Shown piece by piece: positions 9,353 to 17,696 of a DNA stretch of 64,000 nt (positions are counted from its first letter, which is position 1; each line of letters starts with the position of its first letter). Source of the DNA: Fibrisoma montanum (GTDB lineage Bacteria; Bacteroidota; Bacteroidia; Cytophagales; Spirosomataceae); NCBI RefSeq assembly GCF_003583365.1, contig NZ_QXED01000005.1, positions 1 to 64,000 of the forward strand, read 5' to 3'. The notes below the pieces were generated by a model. It saw only the letters and a program-made list of their open reading frames with translations, did not search any database and was not told the origin of the DNA. Made by a program: the position numbers and the translations under genes.

Positions 9353-10726
9353 TTAAACGCTGGGAAATTCAACCCGGTAGTAGTTACCGGTTTCGGGGCT
9401 GCTGCGGTAGTACAGATGACCGTTCATGGCTTCGGTCAGTCGAAGCGCAATAGAGAGGCCTAAACCCGCCCGGTCGGGGGAGTTGACGTTGTTGTGCGAC
9501 AGTTCATCGAGTTTTCCGAACATCTGGTCCAGCCGTTCCTGACCGATAGCCTGCCCCCGGTCGGTCAGTTCGAAAACGAACAGGTTGTCGGCCAGGGTGG
9601 TTTGCAGCGTAAGCGTATTGACCGGTTGCGAAAACTTGATGGCGTTGTTGATGAGGTTCTGAAAAATCTGCCCCGCAAACACCCGGTCGAGCCGGAGCGA
9701 GATGGGGATGGTCGACGGATCGTAGTTCAGCGTAATGCTCTTCTGGGCGGCTGTTTCTTCGAGAATGTTGACAATCTTCTCAATCTCCTCGTTGATCTCG
9801 AACACCTCGTAGTTGAAGGAGATGGCGGGCCCTTCGATGTCCTTCACGTCCAGCAGCTTATTCAGCAGATACTGGATGCGCTGGGTGGCATCGCCGATGT
9901 ACTCGACGTATTCGCGCTGATCGCTGTTGAGAACCCAGCTTTCCGATTGCAGCTCGCCGACCGATAGTTTAATCGTACCGACCAGGTTTTTCAGGTCGTG
10001 GCCGGCAATGTAGATGAAGTTGTTTTTCTGCTCATTGAGCCGCTGCAACTGGCCGTTGGTTTCGGAAATAACCCGGTTTTTGTCAGACAATTCTTCATTG
10101 AGCACCTGCAGCTGCTGGTTGGCCTGCTGGGTGATCAGCTGCAGCCGGGTTTCCTTCCACAACAGCCGGTAGCGGGTGCGGGGAATGTATCCCGAGAACA
10201 GCGCAACGATAAGAAAAATCTGACCGCCTTCTTCGAAGAACGTAGCCAGCGGATACCGCTGATTCAGGATGTAATACCCCAGAAGTAGCAGGATGATGGC
10301 CAGCGCGGTATGCAGGTACGAGTTTGTCGACTCCCAGTAAATAACCGAGTTGATAAGCAGAAAAAGGACCGAGAGCGTTAGGAAGTACGTACTCACGGCG
10401 CTCAGATCGACGAGGTTGCACAGCCCGGCGTACGTAACCGAGACCGTGGCAAACATGACGTGCAAAGGCAGACGGTAATCCAGTCGCCGTTTCCGGGCCA
10501 GTTCATACACGACGTAGACAAACAGGACGGTGATCAGGCGGATCAGGAGCAGCGATTGCCACAGATACGGCGCAAAAATCAAATCCAGAATCGTGAAGAA
10601 CGGATAAATGAACAGGAACGCCCAGATAATGATGTTGGTAACGTACCAGGACCGGCGGTATACCTGTTGGCTTAGCTCGGCTTCAGAAACGGTAGTGGTA
10701 TTGTTGATCGTAGACGTTATTACCAT
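9353..10726 (-). CDS. Membrane-bound sensor histidine kinase
   Basis: 457 residues: about six membrane segments in residues 31-180, a coiled coil (about 190-235), a HisKA domain with H243 in IAGHDLKN, and a HATPase domain with an N-box (FQNLINNAIKFS) and a G2-box (GLGLSIALRL). The G1 box reads DRGQAIG instead of the usual DxGxG, a mild deviation. There is no periplasmic sensor domain of note, so the stimulus may be membrane-borne. It lies 5 bp after the receiver gene and 55 bp before the BcsB-like gene, so this two-component pair is probably dedicated to the exopolysaccharide machine. Confidence 0.85.
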   Translation of the reverse strand: MVITSTINNTTTVSEAELSQQVYRRSWYVTNIIIWAFLFIYPFFTILDLIFAPYLWQSLLLIRLITVLFVYVVYELARKRRLDYRLPLHVMFATVSVTYAGLCNLVDLSAVSTYFLTLSVLFLLINSVIYWESTNSYLHTALAIILLLLGYYILNQRYPLATFFEEGGQIFLIVALFSGYIPRTRYRLLWKETRLQLITQQANQQLQVLNEELSDKNRVISETNGQLQRLNEQKNNFIYIAGHDLKNLVGTIKLSVGELQSESWVLNSDQREYVEYIGDATQRIQYLLNKLLDVKDIEGPAISFNYEVFEINEEIEKIVNILEETAAQKSITLNYDPSTIPISLRLDRVFAGQIFQNLINNAIKFSQPVNTLTLQTTLADNLFVFELTDRGQAIGQERLDQMFGKLDELSHNNVNSPDRAGLGLSIALRLTEAMNGHLYYRSSPETGNYYRVEFPSV

Positions 10727-10731
10727 AGATG

Positions 10732-11115
10732 TTAGGCTAAGCTGGCGATTAGTTTCTCGTGAAGCTGGGCAGTATCGAACGGTTTCAGAACGCAGTCATT
10801 AAAACCGCTCGACATCATTTCTTCCTTCAGCAGTTCATTGGCCGATGCGGCCAGAACGACAACCGACTGGTCAAATTCACGTATGGTCCGGCAGGCAGTT
10901 GCTCCGTCCATGACCGGCATCTGAAGGTCCATGATGATAATTTGGTAAGGCGTTGCGTTGTCCAGATTCTGCTGAACCATATCCACGGCCTGCCTGCCAT
11001 GCTCAGCCGTAGCGGTGATGGCTCCCCATCGGGCGATTATCTTGCTGAAAAGTTTCAAATTCAGAGTATTGTCATCCACGATTAAGATACGTACTCCGGT
11101 TAAACTTGGATCCAT
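10732..11115 (-). CDS. Single-domain response regulator (receiver only)
   Basis: A 127-residue CheY-like receiver with the acidic pair D14-D15 (IVDDN), phospho-acceptor D63 (MDLQMPVMDG), a Ser in place of the switch Thr (AASAN) and the conserved Lys in LKPFD. There is no DNA-binding or enzymatic output domain, so signalling must pass through protein contact, for example with the kinase or the synthase. It is the first gene of the six-gene minus-strand exopolysaccharide unit. Confidence 0.88.
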   Translation of the reverse strand: MDPSLTGVRILIVDDNTLNLKLFSKIIARWGAITATAEHGRQAVDMVQQNLDNATPYQIIIMDLQMPVMDGATACRTIREFDQSVVVLAASANELLKEEMMSSGFNDCVLKPFDTAQLHEKLIASLA

Positions 11116-11664
11116 ACAAGTGGCGAAAGATATTGGCTAATTAACTGTTGTTAATACTGCAAGCAAAAAAGTAGCATCACGATACGCCTACAGACTGACA
11201 GCATTTGATTCTTACAACCAAAAGAGGTGTCATATGGTTGGATAAGGCGGTGTGAGGTGCGATTTACTAACGATATACAGGCCGATCGTTAAACTGTCGT
11301 GAACAAGATAGTTGGCAGAAGGTAATAAAGTCAATAATTATTCAGGGTTTTTTGCCGGATCATTCATCGCGGTTCACATCTTGCTTACTCTATATAAATG
11401 ATAGTAAATATTCGGTTATTTCACCAGCAAAGCTATGGGCTCCGAATTAATGAGTGGTTAAAACGGGATTAGATACTAATTAATATAAAATCTACAGAAA
11501 TAGTGTTTTATATGATTAATTGAAAAGGTTTACATTGACTGCAACAGTATTCATTCAGTCGACGTAAACTGTTGCTATTACATTAAAGTTGGCCTGTCGG
11601 GAGTAATTCCTGCTGTTTCTATTTTTCAGGTTTTATTGTAAAGTGCAGTTCTGTCACTCAATTC
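11116..11664. other. 549-bp AT-rich intergenic region
   Basis: No convincing ORF is seen on either strand; stops are frequent. The right part is 3' to the ABC permease gene, and the left part should hold the promoter of the response-regulator operon. A TATCTTTC sequence (one mismatch to TAnnTTTG) lies just upstream of 11115 on the minus strand. A small inverted repeat (GCAACAGT at 11541-11548, ACTGTTGC at 11568-11575) is present. The base composition is visibly more AT-rich than the neighbouring EPS genes. Confidence 0.5.
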
Positions 11665-12441
11665 TTAAGAGTGGCGGCTAGGTAATAAATCTAATTGAGT
11701 AAGACGGCGGTAAGTGAGTAGAAGGAACGTAACTATGTAGCCAGATAAGGCTAGTAAAAACGTACGGTCAGCCTGCCAGAAACGGCTGACCTGATTTGCA
11801 CCGACCGTTTCGTAAGTCAAAGCCCGAATGGATTGAAAAGGTAATGGAAATGGGAAACTGGTGCCACTGTAGCGGTAGTAAAGTGCAACGAGTGAGTATT
11901 CGCAGACCATGTACAGCAAATAAAAGGTAATCGCTTCCCGACTGTGCTTAAATTGAAAACTGATACATAGCGCAAAAACCCCCAGAACGACAGACAGGAC
12001 GAATGTGTGCAATTCGACTAAAAATAAGGGTAGTAATAAAGGGGGGGCTATTTTTAGCGAAATCGTAGCGAGTAGCGTAATCAGTATGCTGAGCAGGATA
12101 TGAAAGATGCCGATGAAAATGAGTAGAAAAAATTTGGAAATAAAGTAGTATACCGGTTTCATGCCTTCGGCTACGTGCCTGACTATGATTCGGTGTTCGT
12201 ACTCATACGATACGTTAAAAATTACCCAAAGCGGAACCAGTAAAACACAATTACGAAAATGGCTCTCTACCAAAGCGTTCAATACAGTATCGGTTGTAGG
12301 CGAATCGTCAATAGTTAAAATAAACAGGCGAATGCTACTGTTAAGCGCATAAACGGCCAGGCTAATGACAAAAAAGCGACGGTTAACTGTGCTGTCTGCT
12401 TTAAGCCACTCCAGGTTTATCAATTGCTGAATAGTATTCAT
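11665..12441 (-). CDS. ABC-2 type transporter permease-like membrane protein
   Basis: A 258-residue protein with six predicted membrane segments and no recognised catalytic motif. Its start overlaps the stop of the ATPase gene by four bases (ATGA), so the two form one transporter. ABC-2 permeases of this size export peptides, lipids or drugs, or act as self-immunity pumps. The gene is clearly more AT-rich than the surrounding genome, which suggests different ancestry. The substrate is unknown. Confidence 0.75.
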   Translation of the reverse strand: MNTIQQLINLEWLKADSTVNRRFFVISLAVYALNSSIRLFILTIDDSPTTDTVLNALVESHFRNCVLLVPLWVIFNVSYEYEHRIIVRHVAEGMKPVYYFISKFFLLIFIGIFHILLSILITLLATISLKIAPPLLLPLFLVELHTFVLSVVLGVFALCISFQFKHSREAITFYLLYMVCEYSLVALYYRYSGTSFPFPLPFQSIRALTYETVGANQVSRFWQADRTFLLALSGYIVTFLLLTYRRLTQLDLLPSRHS

Positions 12442-13130
12442 TGTGCACGGTGAAACGTAGCGATGTAAGCTTTATGAACTGAGCCGAATTTCTGACTAAC
12501 CGTTGAACTGGTTTGAGCAACGGCAACTGTTCCTTTTTTGACTAATACTACATAATCTAACAAGCCATCTACATCCAAAATGTCATGGCTGGCTAATACA
12601 ATACTGCTTCGCAGGCGTTGTTCTTCTATAGTCTGACGGAGCAATTGTGTGCTTTCCCAGTCCAGATGATTAATGGGTTCATCCAATAACAGCAGATCAG
12701 GATCGCCAAGTACGGCCCCAATAAGAGACAGCTTTTGTTTCATGCCTGCAGAATACTGCCTGAAAGGCTGGTGCCTGCTTTCCCAAAGGCCCCAGTGATG
12801 GAGCTGAGCATCAACCCACGACGGGTCAAACGTAGTTTGCTTGGTTTGGGCAACTAATCTGAGGTTTCGTATGGCATCAAATTCCGGGAAGAAACCGTAG
12901 TCGCCAAAGCTGACACCAATCTTCATGCTGGCTTTTCCAATATGTATTCGCCCGGCTGTTGGTCGGATTATTCCGCTGATTAAATTTAGAATAGTTGATT
13001 TGCCACTCCCGTTTGGTCCGAGTAAACCAACTACGGAATTGGTTGGTACAGTCAAGCTTACGTTATGCAGAATCGTGCGCCGGTTGGTTGCGTAGTTTAC
13101 ATCCTGTAACTCGATTAGGCTTGCGCTCAT
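12438..13130 (-). CDS. ABC transporter ATP-binding protein
   Basis: 230 residues from the ATG at 13130 (an in-frame start at 13160 would add ten residues of poor quality). Walker A is GPNGSGKST, the signature is YSAGMKQKLS, Walker B is LLLLDEPINHLD, and the H-loop is ASHD. The YSAGM form of the signature is typical of export-type (ABC-2) ATPases with an uncoupled permease. It partners the downstream permease. A 56-codon ORF ends 51 bp upstream and may be part of the same transcript. Confidence 0.88.
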   Translation of the reverse strand: MSASLIELQDVNYATNRRTILHNVSLTVPTNSVVGLLGPNGSGKSTILNLISGIIRPTAGRIHIGKASMKIGVSFGDYGFFPEFDAIRNLRLVAQTKQTTFDPSWVDAQLHHWGLWESRHQPFRQYSAGMKQKLSLIGAVLGDPDLLLLDEPINHLDWESTQLLRQTIEEQRLRSSIVLASHDILDVDGLLDYVVLVKKGTVAVAQTSSTVSQKFGSVHKAYIATFHRAQ

Positions 13131-13181
13131 ATGACCGGGGATATACCCAGCGGCACACAATATGCCGCCGGATGAGATCAG

Positions 13182-13352
13182 TTAGAAAGTAGGCTCGGTA
13201 ATCAAAGCAAATCTGGGCTTTTCAACCAGAATGCGTTCCCGGAATACAATGGGGTCGGACTGAGGAATACGCCAGTTGAGACCTGCCGCATCAGAGGCAG
13301 CCGAGATTTGCAACGTAAACGAACGGCGGCTACACAAGGCAATACGTGACAT
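13182..13352 (-). CDS. Putative 56-residue small protein upstream of the ABC transporter
   Basis: An ATG at 13352 opens a 56-codon frame ending in TAA at 13182-13184. The product starts MSRIALCSRRSFTLQ and ends in ERILVEKPRFALITEPTF; it has no membrane segment and one Cys. It is not recognised as a family. Its position directly before an export-type ABC pair raises the possibility of an exported or modified peptide, or a small regulator, but no modification enzyme is adjacent. The frame has reasonable codon use for this region; chance occurrence cannot be excluded. Confidence 0.4.
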   Translation of the reverse strand: MSRIALCSRRSFTLQISAASDAAGLNWRIPQSDPIVFRERILVEKPRFALITEPTF

Positions 13353-13458
13353 GAACAGTTTAGCGTAGGTTGAGTCAATAAAAGCATGAAAATAACGGGT
13401 TTTCAGAGCGTATGTTTGCCTGGTACGTTAATAAATATTGCTTTAATTAAACAAGTTG

Positions 13459-13504
13459 TAAAAAAATAAGGTCAGCCTAACCATTAGTTTAGGCTGACCT
13501 TATT
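13459..13504 (-). terminator. Intrinsic terminator after the epimerase gene
   Basis: A 16-bp perfect stem (AATAAGGTCAGCCTAA at 13465-13480, its complement at 13489-13504) with an 8-nt loop. Read on the minus strand it is followed by a run of T (13459-13465), placed 19 bp after the stop of the epimerase gene at 13524. Confidence 0.85.
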
Positions 13505-13523
13505 GATAACCTGGTTGACCGGC

Positions 13524-14585
13524 TTACTTCAGAATCGGCTCCAGGGCAGCCCGGTTTTCATCGAGCCATTGGGTAATGTCCGTTACGATCTCGCGGATGC
13601 CCAGTTCGGGTTTCCAGCCGGTCATCTGCGTAACCTTCGTATTGTCGGTAATGTAGAGTCGAATGTCGGCGGCCCGGTTTTCGGTTACCTGCCGGATCGG
13701 TATGGTTTTACCCGTCACTTCCTGGCAAATTGTCGTCAGTTCCTGCAGCGACGCGCTGCTGTCGACGCCCCCGCCTGCGTTCAGAATCTCGCCGTTGACC
13801 TGGTCGAGGTTATGCAGTTGCCAGTCCACCAGCCGATACAGATCGGCGATGTGCAGCATGTCGCGGGTTTGTTTGCCCGTTCCGCCGTAGCCGATGTAGG
13901 CCAGCGACTGTTCAAAGTAGTGTTTGGCAATCCAGAGTACCATGACGCCCTGGTCGACCTTACCCATCTGCCACGGTCCGGTTATGACCCCACAGCGGTT
14001 TATGACCGTTTTCAGACCATAGAACTCGTTGTATTCCTGAATAATCAGTTCCGACGCCAGCTTGGTGGTGCCGTAGAGCGACCGGGCACCATCGAGCGGA
14101 AACGTTTCGGCGATGCCCCGCGACGAAACGCCCGGAACGGGTTGATCGTCGGATAGCACGAAGCGCGTTTCGGCTTCCTCAAAATTCAGCGTTTCAATCG
14201 TTTTGATCGGGTACACCCGGCTCGTCGACAGAAAGATAAAGCTGGCCTTATGCTTGAGTGCATAATTCAGGCAGTTGACCGTCCCGAACAGGTTGGTGTT
14301 GATGAGGTAATCGGGCGTACCGTCCAGTCCGGCCAGTACCGACGGCTCAGCCGATGCTTCGATGACGGCGTCTACGGCGGGCAGCGCATCGAAGTCTTCC
14401 TTGCTGCGTATGTCGCCGTGTACGAAGTCGATTCCGGCTTGTTTCAGCCGGGCAATGTTCAGTTCGGAACCGCGCCGTTTGAGGTTGTCCAGCGCAAAAA
14501 TCTGGTAGTCGGGATAAGAACTCTTGAGCGAAATGGCCAGTGATGAGCCAACAAAGCCGGCCCCGCCGGTGATGAGTATTTTCAT
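13524..14585 (-). CDS. NAD-dependent epimerase/dehydratase (extended SDR, CDP-paratose 2-epimerase-like)
   Basis: 353 residues from the ATG at 14585 (a TTG six bases upstream is less likely). The N-terminal Rossmann motif is ILITGGAGFVGSS, with the YxxxK catalytic pair in LYGTTK, and a TRDMLHIADL segment typical of extended SDRs acting on nucleotide sugars. The overall pattern (GVMVLWIAKHYFEQSL, GYGGTGKQTRDMLH) is closest to CDP-paratose/CDP-tyvelose epimerases and related UDP-glucose 4-epimerase homologues. The substrate is therefore probably a nucleotide sugar for surface glycans, though no neighbouring sugar-pathway gene confirms it. Confidence 0.85.
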   Translation of the reverse strand: MKILITGGAGFVGSSLAISLKSSYPDYQIFALDNLKRRGSELNIARLKQAGIDFVHGDIRSKEDFDALPAVDAVIEASAEPSVLAGLDGTPDYLINTNLFGTVNCLNYALKHKASFIFLSTSRVYPIKTIETLNFEEAETRFVLSDDQPVPGVSSRGIAETFPLDGARSLYGTTKLASELIIQEYNEFYGLKTVINRCGVITGPWQMGKVDQGVMVLWIAKHYFEQSLAYIGYGGTGKQTRDMLHIADLYRLVDWQLHNLDQVNGEILNAGGGVDSSASLQELTTICQEVTGKTIPIRQVTENRAADIRLYITDNTKVTQMTGWKPELGIREIVTDITQWLDENRAALEPILK

Positions 14586-14617
14586 AAGCAAAGAGTGAAA
14601 TCGGACCGCCGAAGCGG

Positions 14618-14696
14618 AGCGAAAGAGTGAATGAGTGAAAGAGCGGGATCGGACCGAAATGGCGGTTTCGCTCTTTCACTCATTCACTCTTTCGCT
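14618..14696. repeat. Hairpin with 28-bp perfect arms made of GAGTGAAA-like units
   Basis: The left arm (14618-14645) and right arm (14669-14696) are exact reverse complements over 28 bp with a 23-nt loop. Each arm is internally repetitive (AGAGTGAATGAGTGAAAGAG). It sits between the Kup gene stop (14703) and the epimerase start (14585), both on the minus strand, so it could end Kup transcription. There is no T-tract. The internal repetition is unusual for a terminator. Confidence 0.7.
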
Positions 14697-14702
14697 CTTT
14701 AA

Positions 14703-16643
14703 TCAGCTGGTTATTCGTTTTAGTTTGACGTTTTCTACCGGGCGGATGACCAACGGTACTTTTTCTACCTTGACGGAACTGCTGTCCAGCCCGAACCAGC
14801 GGTCTTCGGACGTAGTGAAGCTTTTGAAAAAGAAATACAGGTTCATGATCAGCCGCTCGCGGACCGGCAGATCATTTTCAAACGACAGGAATTTTTCAAG
14901 CACTACAAACCGGAAATCACCGATAACGTTCTGTCGGCTCAAGGATTCGTAGCGGCTCGTGATGTCCACTTCCTTGTTCCGCACCATGTCTTCGATCACC
15001 TTCCGGAAAAACAGGTTGATCCGCTGCTCGACCCGGAAACCCAGCCGGAACGTTACCTTGTAGCAGTCGTCGGGAGCAATGGTGTTGACTTTATACTCCA
15101 TCGTGTACGGGTCGTCGGTCGTGTCGACGTGAACGAACCAGTAAATGTCGGCGCGTTTGGGCCGTTTCTGGAATATGGAATAGATGATCTTCGATTCGAT
15201 CTCCGACTGCCGGGCCGCGTTGCTCATGAACACGAGGTGCGTTGCGTATTTCGGAATACTGATGTCGCGGCTCAGTTCTTTGATGGCCTGGATGTAGTGA
15301 TCGATGCGGACGTATTCGGTCAGTCGCAGCTTGATCTGGAACGCCTGCAGCCAGATGAGCATAAGCCCGGCGATGGCCGAGCCGATCAGGACGGATACCC
15401 AGCCGCCGTGCGGGAATTTGATGAGGTTTGCGACCAGAAACGACCCTTCGATGGATAGGTAAAGGATCAGGAAAACCAGTACGCCCCACGCACTGAATTT
15501 TTTGATGTACAGGTAGTACGACATCAGCAGAGTGGTCATCAGCATCGTCAGGGTAATGGCCAGACCGTAGGCCGCTTCCATGTTCGACGACTCCCGGAAG
15601 TACAGCACAACCCCCACGCACCCGGCCCACAGCAGTAGGTTCACGCTGGGTACGTAGAGCTGACCTTTCTGAGCGCTTGGGTAACGCAGCCGCACTTTAG
15701 GCCAGAAATTTAGCCGGATGGCTTCGCTGATGAGCGTAAACGATCCGCTGATGAGCGCCTGGCTGGCGATAACCGTCGCGGCCGTGGCAATACCGATACC
15801 GATGGTCAGGAACCAGGAGGGCATCAGCTCGTAGAAGGGAATGCGGTTGTTGAGCGTTTGCCCTTCGATCCCCAGCAGCCAGGCACCCTGCCCGAAATAG
15901 TTGAGCAGCAGGCAGGTTTTAACGAATATCCAGCTGGTGCGAATATTGGCCCGGCCGCAGTGCCCCATGTCGGAATAAAGCGCTTCGGCTCCCGTTGTAC
16001 ACAGGAAGACCGAGCCCAGTAACCAGAACCCACCGGGATATTCGGACAGCAACCAGTAGGCATAATACGGGTTAAAAGCGGCCAGCACCGAAGGCGCCTG
16101 CACAATCTGAATGATACCGAGCGTACCCAGCATAACGAACCAGACCAGCATAATGGGGCCAAACGCCGTACCAACCACACTGGTGCCGAACGCCTGTATC
16201 AGAAACAGCACCGTCAGGATGGCGATGACAATCGGGACGGTCGGGATGTTGGGATACAGCAGTTCCAGCCCTTCGATCGCCGATGAAACCGAAATGGGGG
16301 GCGTAATGATGCCGTCTGCCAGGAGGGCGGCTCCACCAACCATAGCCGGGAGGGTCAGCCAGCGGGCGTGCCGACGAACCAGTGCGTACAGGGCAAAAAT
16401 GCCACCTTCCCCCCGGTTGTCGGCCCGCAGAATCAGGATGACGTACTTGACGGATGTCTGGAGCGTCAACGTCCAGAATACACAGGATAGAGCCCCCTTT
16501 ACCAGATTAGCCTGGACCACATTGGTACCGATAATGGCTCGGAGTGTGTAGAGCGGAGACGTACCAATGTCGCCGTAAATGATCCCCAGAGCAACCAGCA
16601 GGCCGGCGGCCGAAACGGTGTCCAAGTGTCGTTTGTCTTCCAT
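14703..16643 (-). CDS. kup: Kup-family low-affinity potassium transporter
   Basis: 646 residues, the usual length. The N-terminus carries the family signature GDIGTSPLYTLRAI (about residues 24-37), followed by about 12 membrane segments and a hydrophilic C-terminal tail of about 200 residues. Kup proteins import K+ with H+ across the inner membrane. A TAnnTTTG promoter box lies about 45 bp upstream. The gene is monocistronic by context: a divergent gene upstream and a long hairpin downstream. Confidence 0.93.
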   Translation of the reverse strand: MEDKRHLDTVSAAGLLVALGIIYGDIGTSPLYTLRAIIGTNVVQANLVKGALSCVFWTLTLQTSVKYVILILRADNRGEGGIFALYALVRRHARWLTLPAMVGGAALLADGIITPPISVSSAIEGLELLYPNIPTVPIVIAILTVLFLIQAFGTSVVGTAFGPIMLVWFVMLGTLGIIQIVQAPSVLAAFNPYYAYWLLSEYPGGFWLLGSVFLCTTGAEALYSDMGHCGRANIRTSWIFVKTCLLLNYFGQGAWLLGIEGQTLNNRIPFYELMPSWFLTIGIGIATAATVIASQALISGSFTLISEAIRLNFWPKVRLRYPSAQKGQLYVPSVNLLLWAGCVGVVLYFRESSNMEAAYGLAITLTMLMTTLLMSYYLYIKKFSAWGVLVFLILYLSIEGSFLVANLIKFPHGGWVSVLIGSAIAGLMLIWLQAFQIKLRLTEYVRIDHYIQAIKELSRDISIPKYATHLVFMSNAARQSEIESKIIYSIFQKRPKRADIYWFVHVDTTDDPYTMEYKVNTIAPDDCYKVTFRLGFRVEQRINLFFRKVIEDMVRNKEVDITSRYESLSRQNVIGDFRFVVLEKFLSFENDLPVRERLIMNLYFFFKSFTTSEDRWFGLDSSSVKVEKVPLVIRPVENVKLKRITS

Positions 16644-16688
16644 AAATAAGGCTGCTGCCTACGTACAATGCAGAGGGTAAAAACGCGG

Positions 16689-16696
16689 CAAAGATA
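16689..16696 (-). promoter_or_regulatory. Candidate -7 box (TATCTTTG) for kup
   Basis: TATCTTTG on the minus strand matches the Bacteroidota -7 consensus TAnnTTTG exactly, 45 bp before the kup start codon. No clear TTG -33 element was seen at the ideal distance. Confidence 0.4.
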
Positions 16697-16859
16697 GGCT
16701 ATGTTTACTATTATTGACTGAGTGCGACAAGAAAGTTAATATGGGTTGAATTTGGTCGAAGCCGCGGGAAATCCATGAACTGACTTCGTGCGTAGATTTT
16801 ATTGGTAATGTGCTATCGGAAGTGAAGCCGAACCTGTACATTGCGTCGGTTTTAACGTT

Positions 16860-17594
16860 ATGTCTGTCAATTATTCCCGTACTGCTGTTCTCCTGTTTAC
16901 GCTGTCCGCGCGTGCTGAAACGATCCGTAAAGCACCGGTAGCGATGCGGTTGCGTGGGCGAAGCCAGCCGAAGACCCAGCGGCTGTGGGAAAGCCTTCAG
17001 CAACTGGCCGTGGCTAAAGCCCAGGCGGCCGGACTGCCTTGTCTGCGCTCGACCACTCTCCTTAGTTCATCAGAACAGTCGCTGCCCTTTGGCCGGCAAC
17101 TGCGCCTGGCCGCAACGGCCGCACTCCGGCAGGGGTTCGACCGGATCATCGTCATCGGAAACGATTGCCCCAGTCTTCGCGTGGCTGATCTGCGGGCTGC
17201 GGCCGGTACGCTCGCAGAAGATGGGCTGCCAATCGGCTTCGACCAGCGGGGGGGCGTTTTCCTGTTCGGCCTCGACCGCCGTTTCCTGACTCCCGCTTAT
17301 GCTGATTCGTTCGAGCAGCTGCCCTGGCAAACGGCCCGACTCGGGGCGGCTCTGCAAACCCTGCTGGAGACATCGTTTGGCCGGGTCAGACCGTTGGCAA
17401 CCGTACGGGCCGACTGGAACAAAGCCGCCGACGTACGTACCGGTACCTGGCTGGCCGGGGCGTTTGCGTGGCTGACTGGCCGTATTGGTTCCCTGCTGGA
17501 CCAGACTACATCCGACGTTTGTTTCGTTGCTTCGTTTTCCCTTCCCTTCTTTTCCCGCAGCCGCAGTTTGCGGGCCCCACCCGTTCTTAGCTGA
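16860..17594 (+). CDS. DUF2064 / TIGR04282-type glycosyltransferase-like protein
   Basis: A 244-residue soluble protein. The stretch FDRIIVIGNDCPSLRVADLRAA matches the nucleotide-binding core of DUF2064 proteins, which share the GT-A fold and are annotated in some species as arsenosugar biosynthesis glycosyltransferases. The usual N-terminal P-x-G-x-xKTRL loop is not clearly present (the protein has TIRKAPVAMRLRGRSQPKTQRL instead), so activity is uncertain. The last 40 residues after WLTGRIGSLL look poorly conserved. It is divergent from kup and far from the arsenic operon at 33.5-36.6 kb, so an arsenic role is not supported by context. Confidence 0.75.
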   Translation: MSVNYSRTAVLLFTLSARAETIRKAPVAMRLRGRSQPKTQRLWESLQQLAVAKAQAAGLPCLRSTTLLSSSEQSLPFGRQLRLAATAALRQGFDRIIVIGNDCPSLRVADLRAAAGTLAEDGLPIGFDQRGGVFLFGLDRRFLTPAYADSFEQLPWQTARLGAALQTLLETSFGRVRPLATVRADWNKAADVRTGTWLAGAFAWLTGRIGSLLDQTTSDVCFVASFSLPFFSRSRSLRAPPVLS

Positions 17595-17696
17595 TCGCTG
17601 GTCCTCGTTTGCTGTTTTTTCCGGAGACTACCTCCCCGGTCTGTATTGCTTTACCCTTTAGAACGTCAATTCGCTGCGTGAGCAGCCGTTTCATCT

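Noticed and set aside
13202-13387. 61-codon minus-strand frame overlapping the 56-codon ORF
   Set aside because: Different frame from the better candidate, Cys/Arg/Leu-rich nonsense composition, and it ends further from the ABC gene.
16860-17594. Arsenosugar pathway gene linked to the ars operon
   Set aside because: Family name suggests it, but the gene is 16 kb from the arsenic operon and lacks the usual N-terminal loop.
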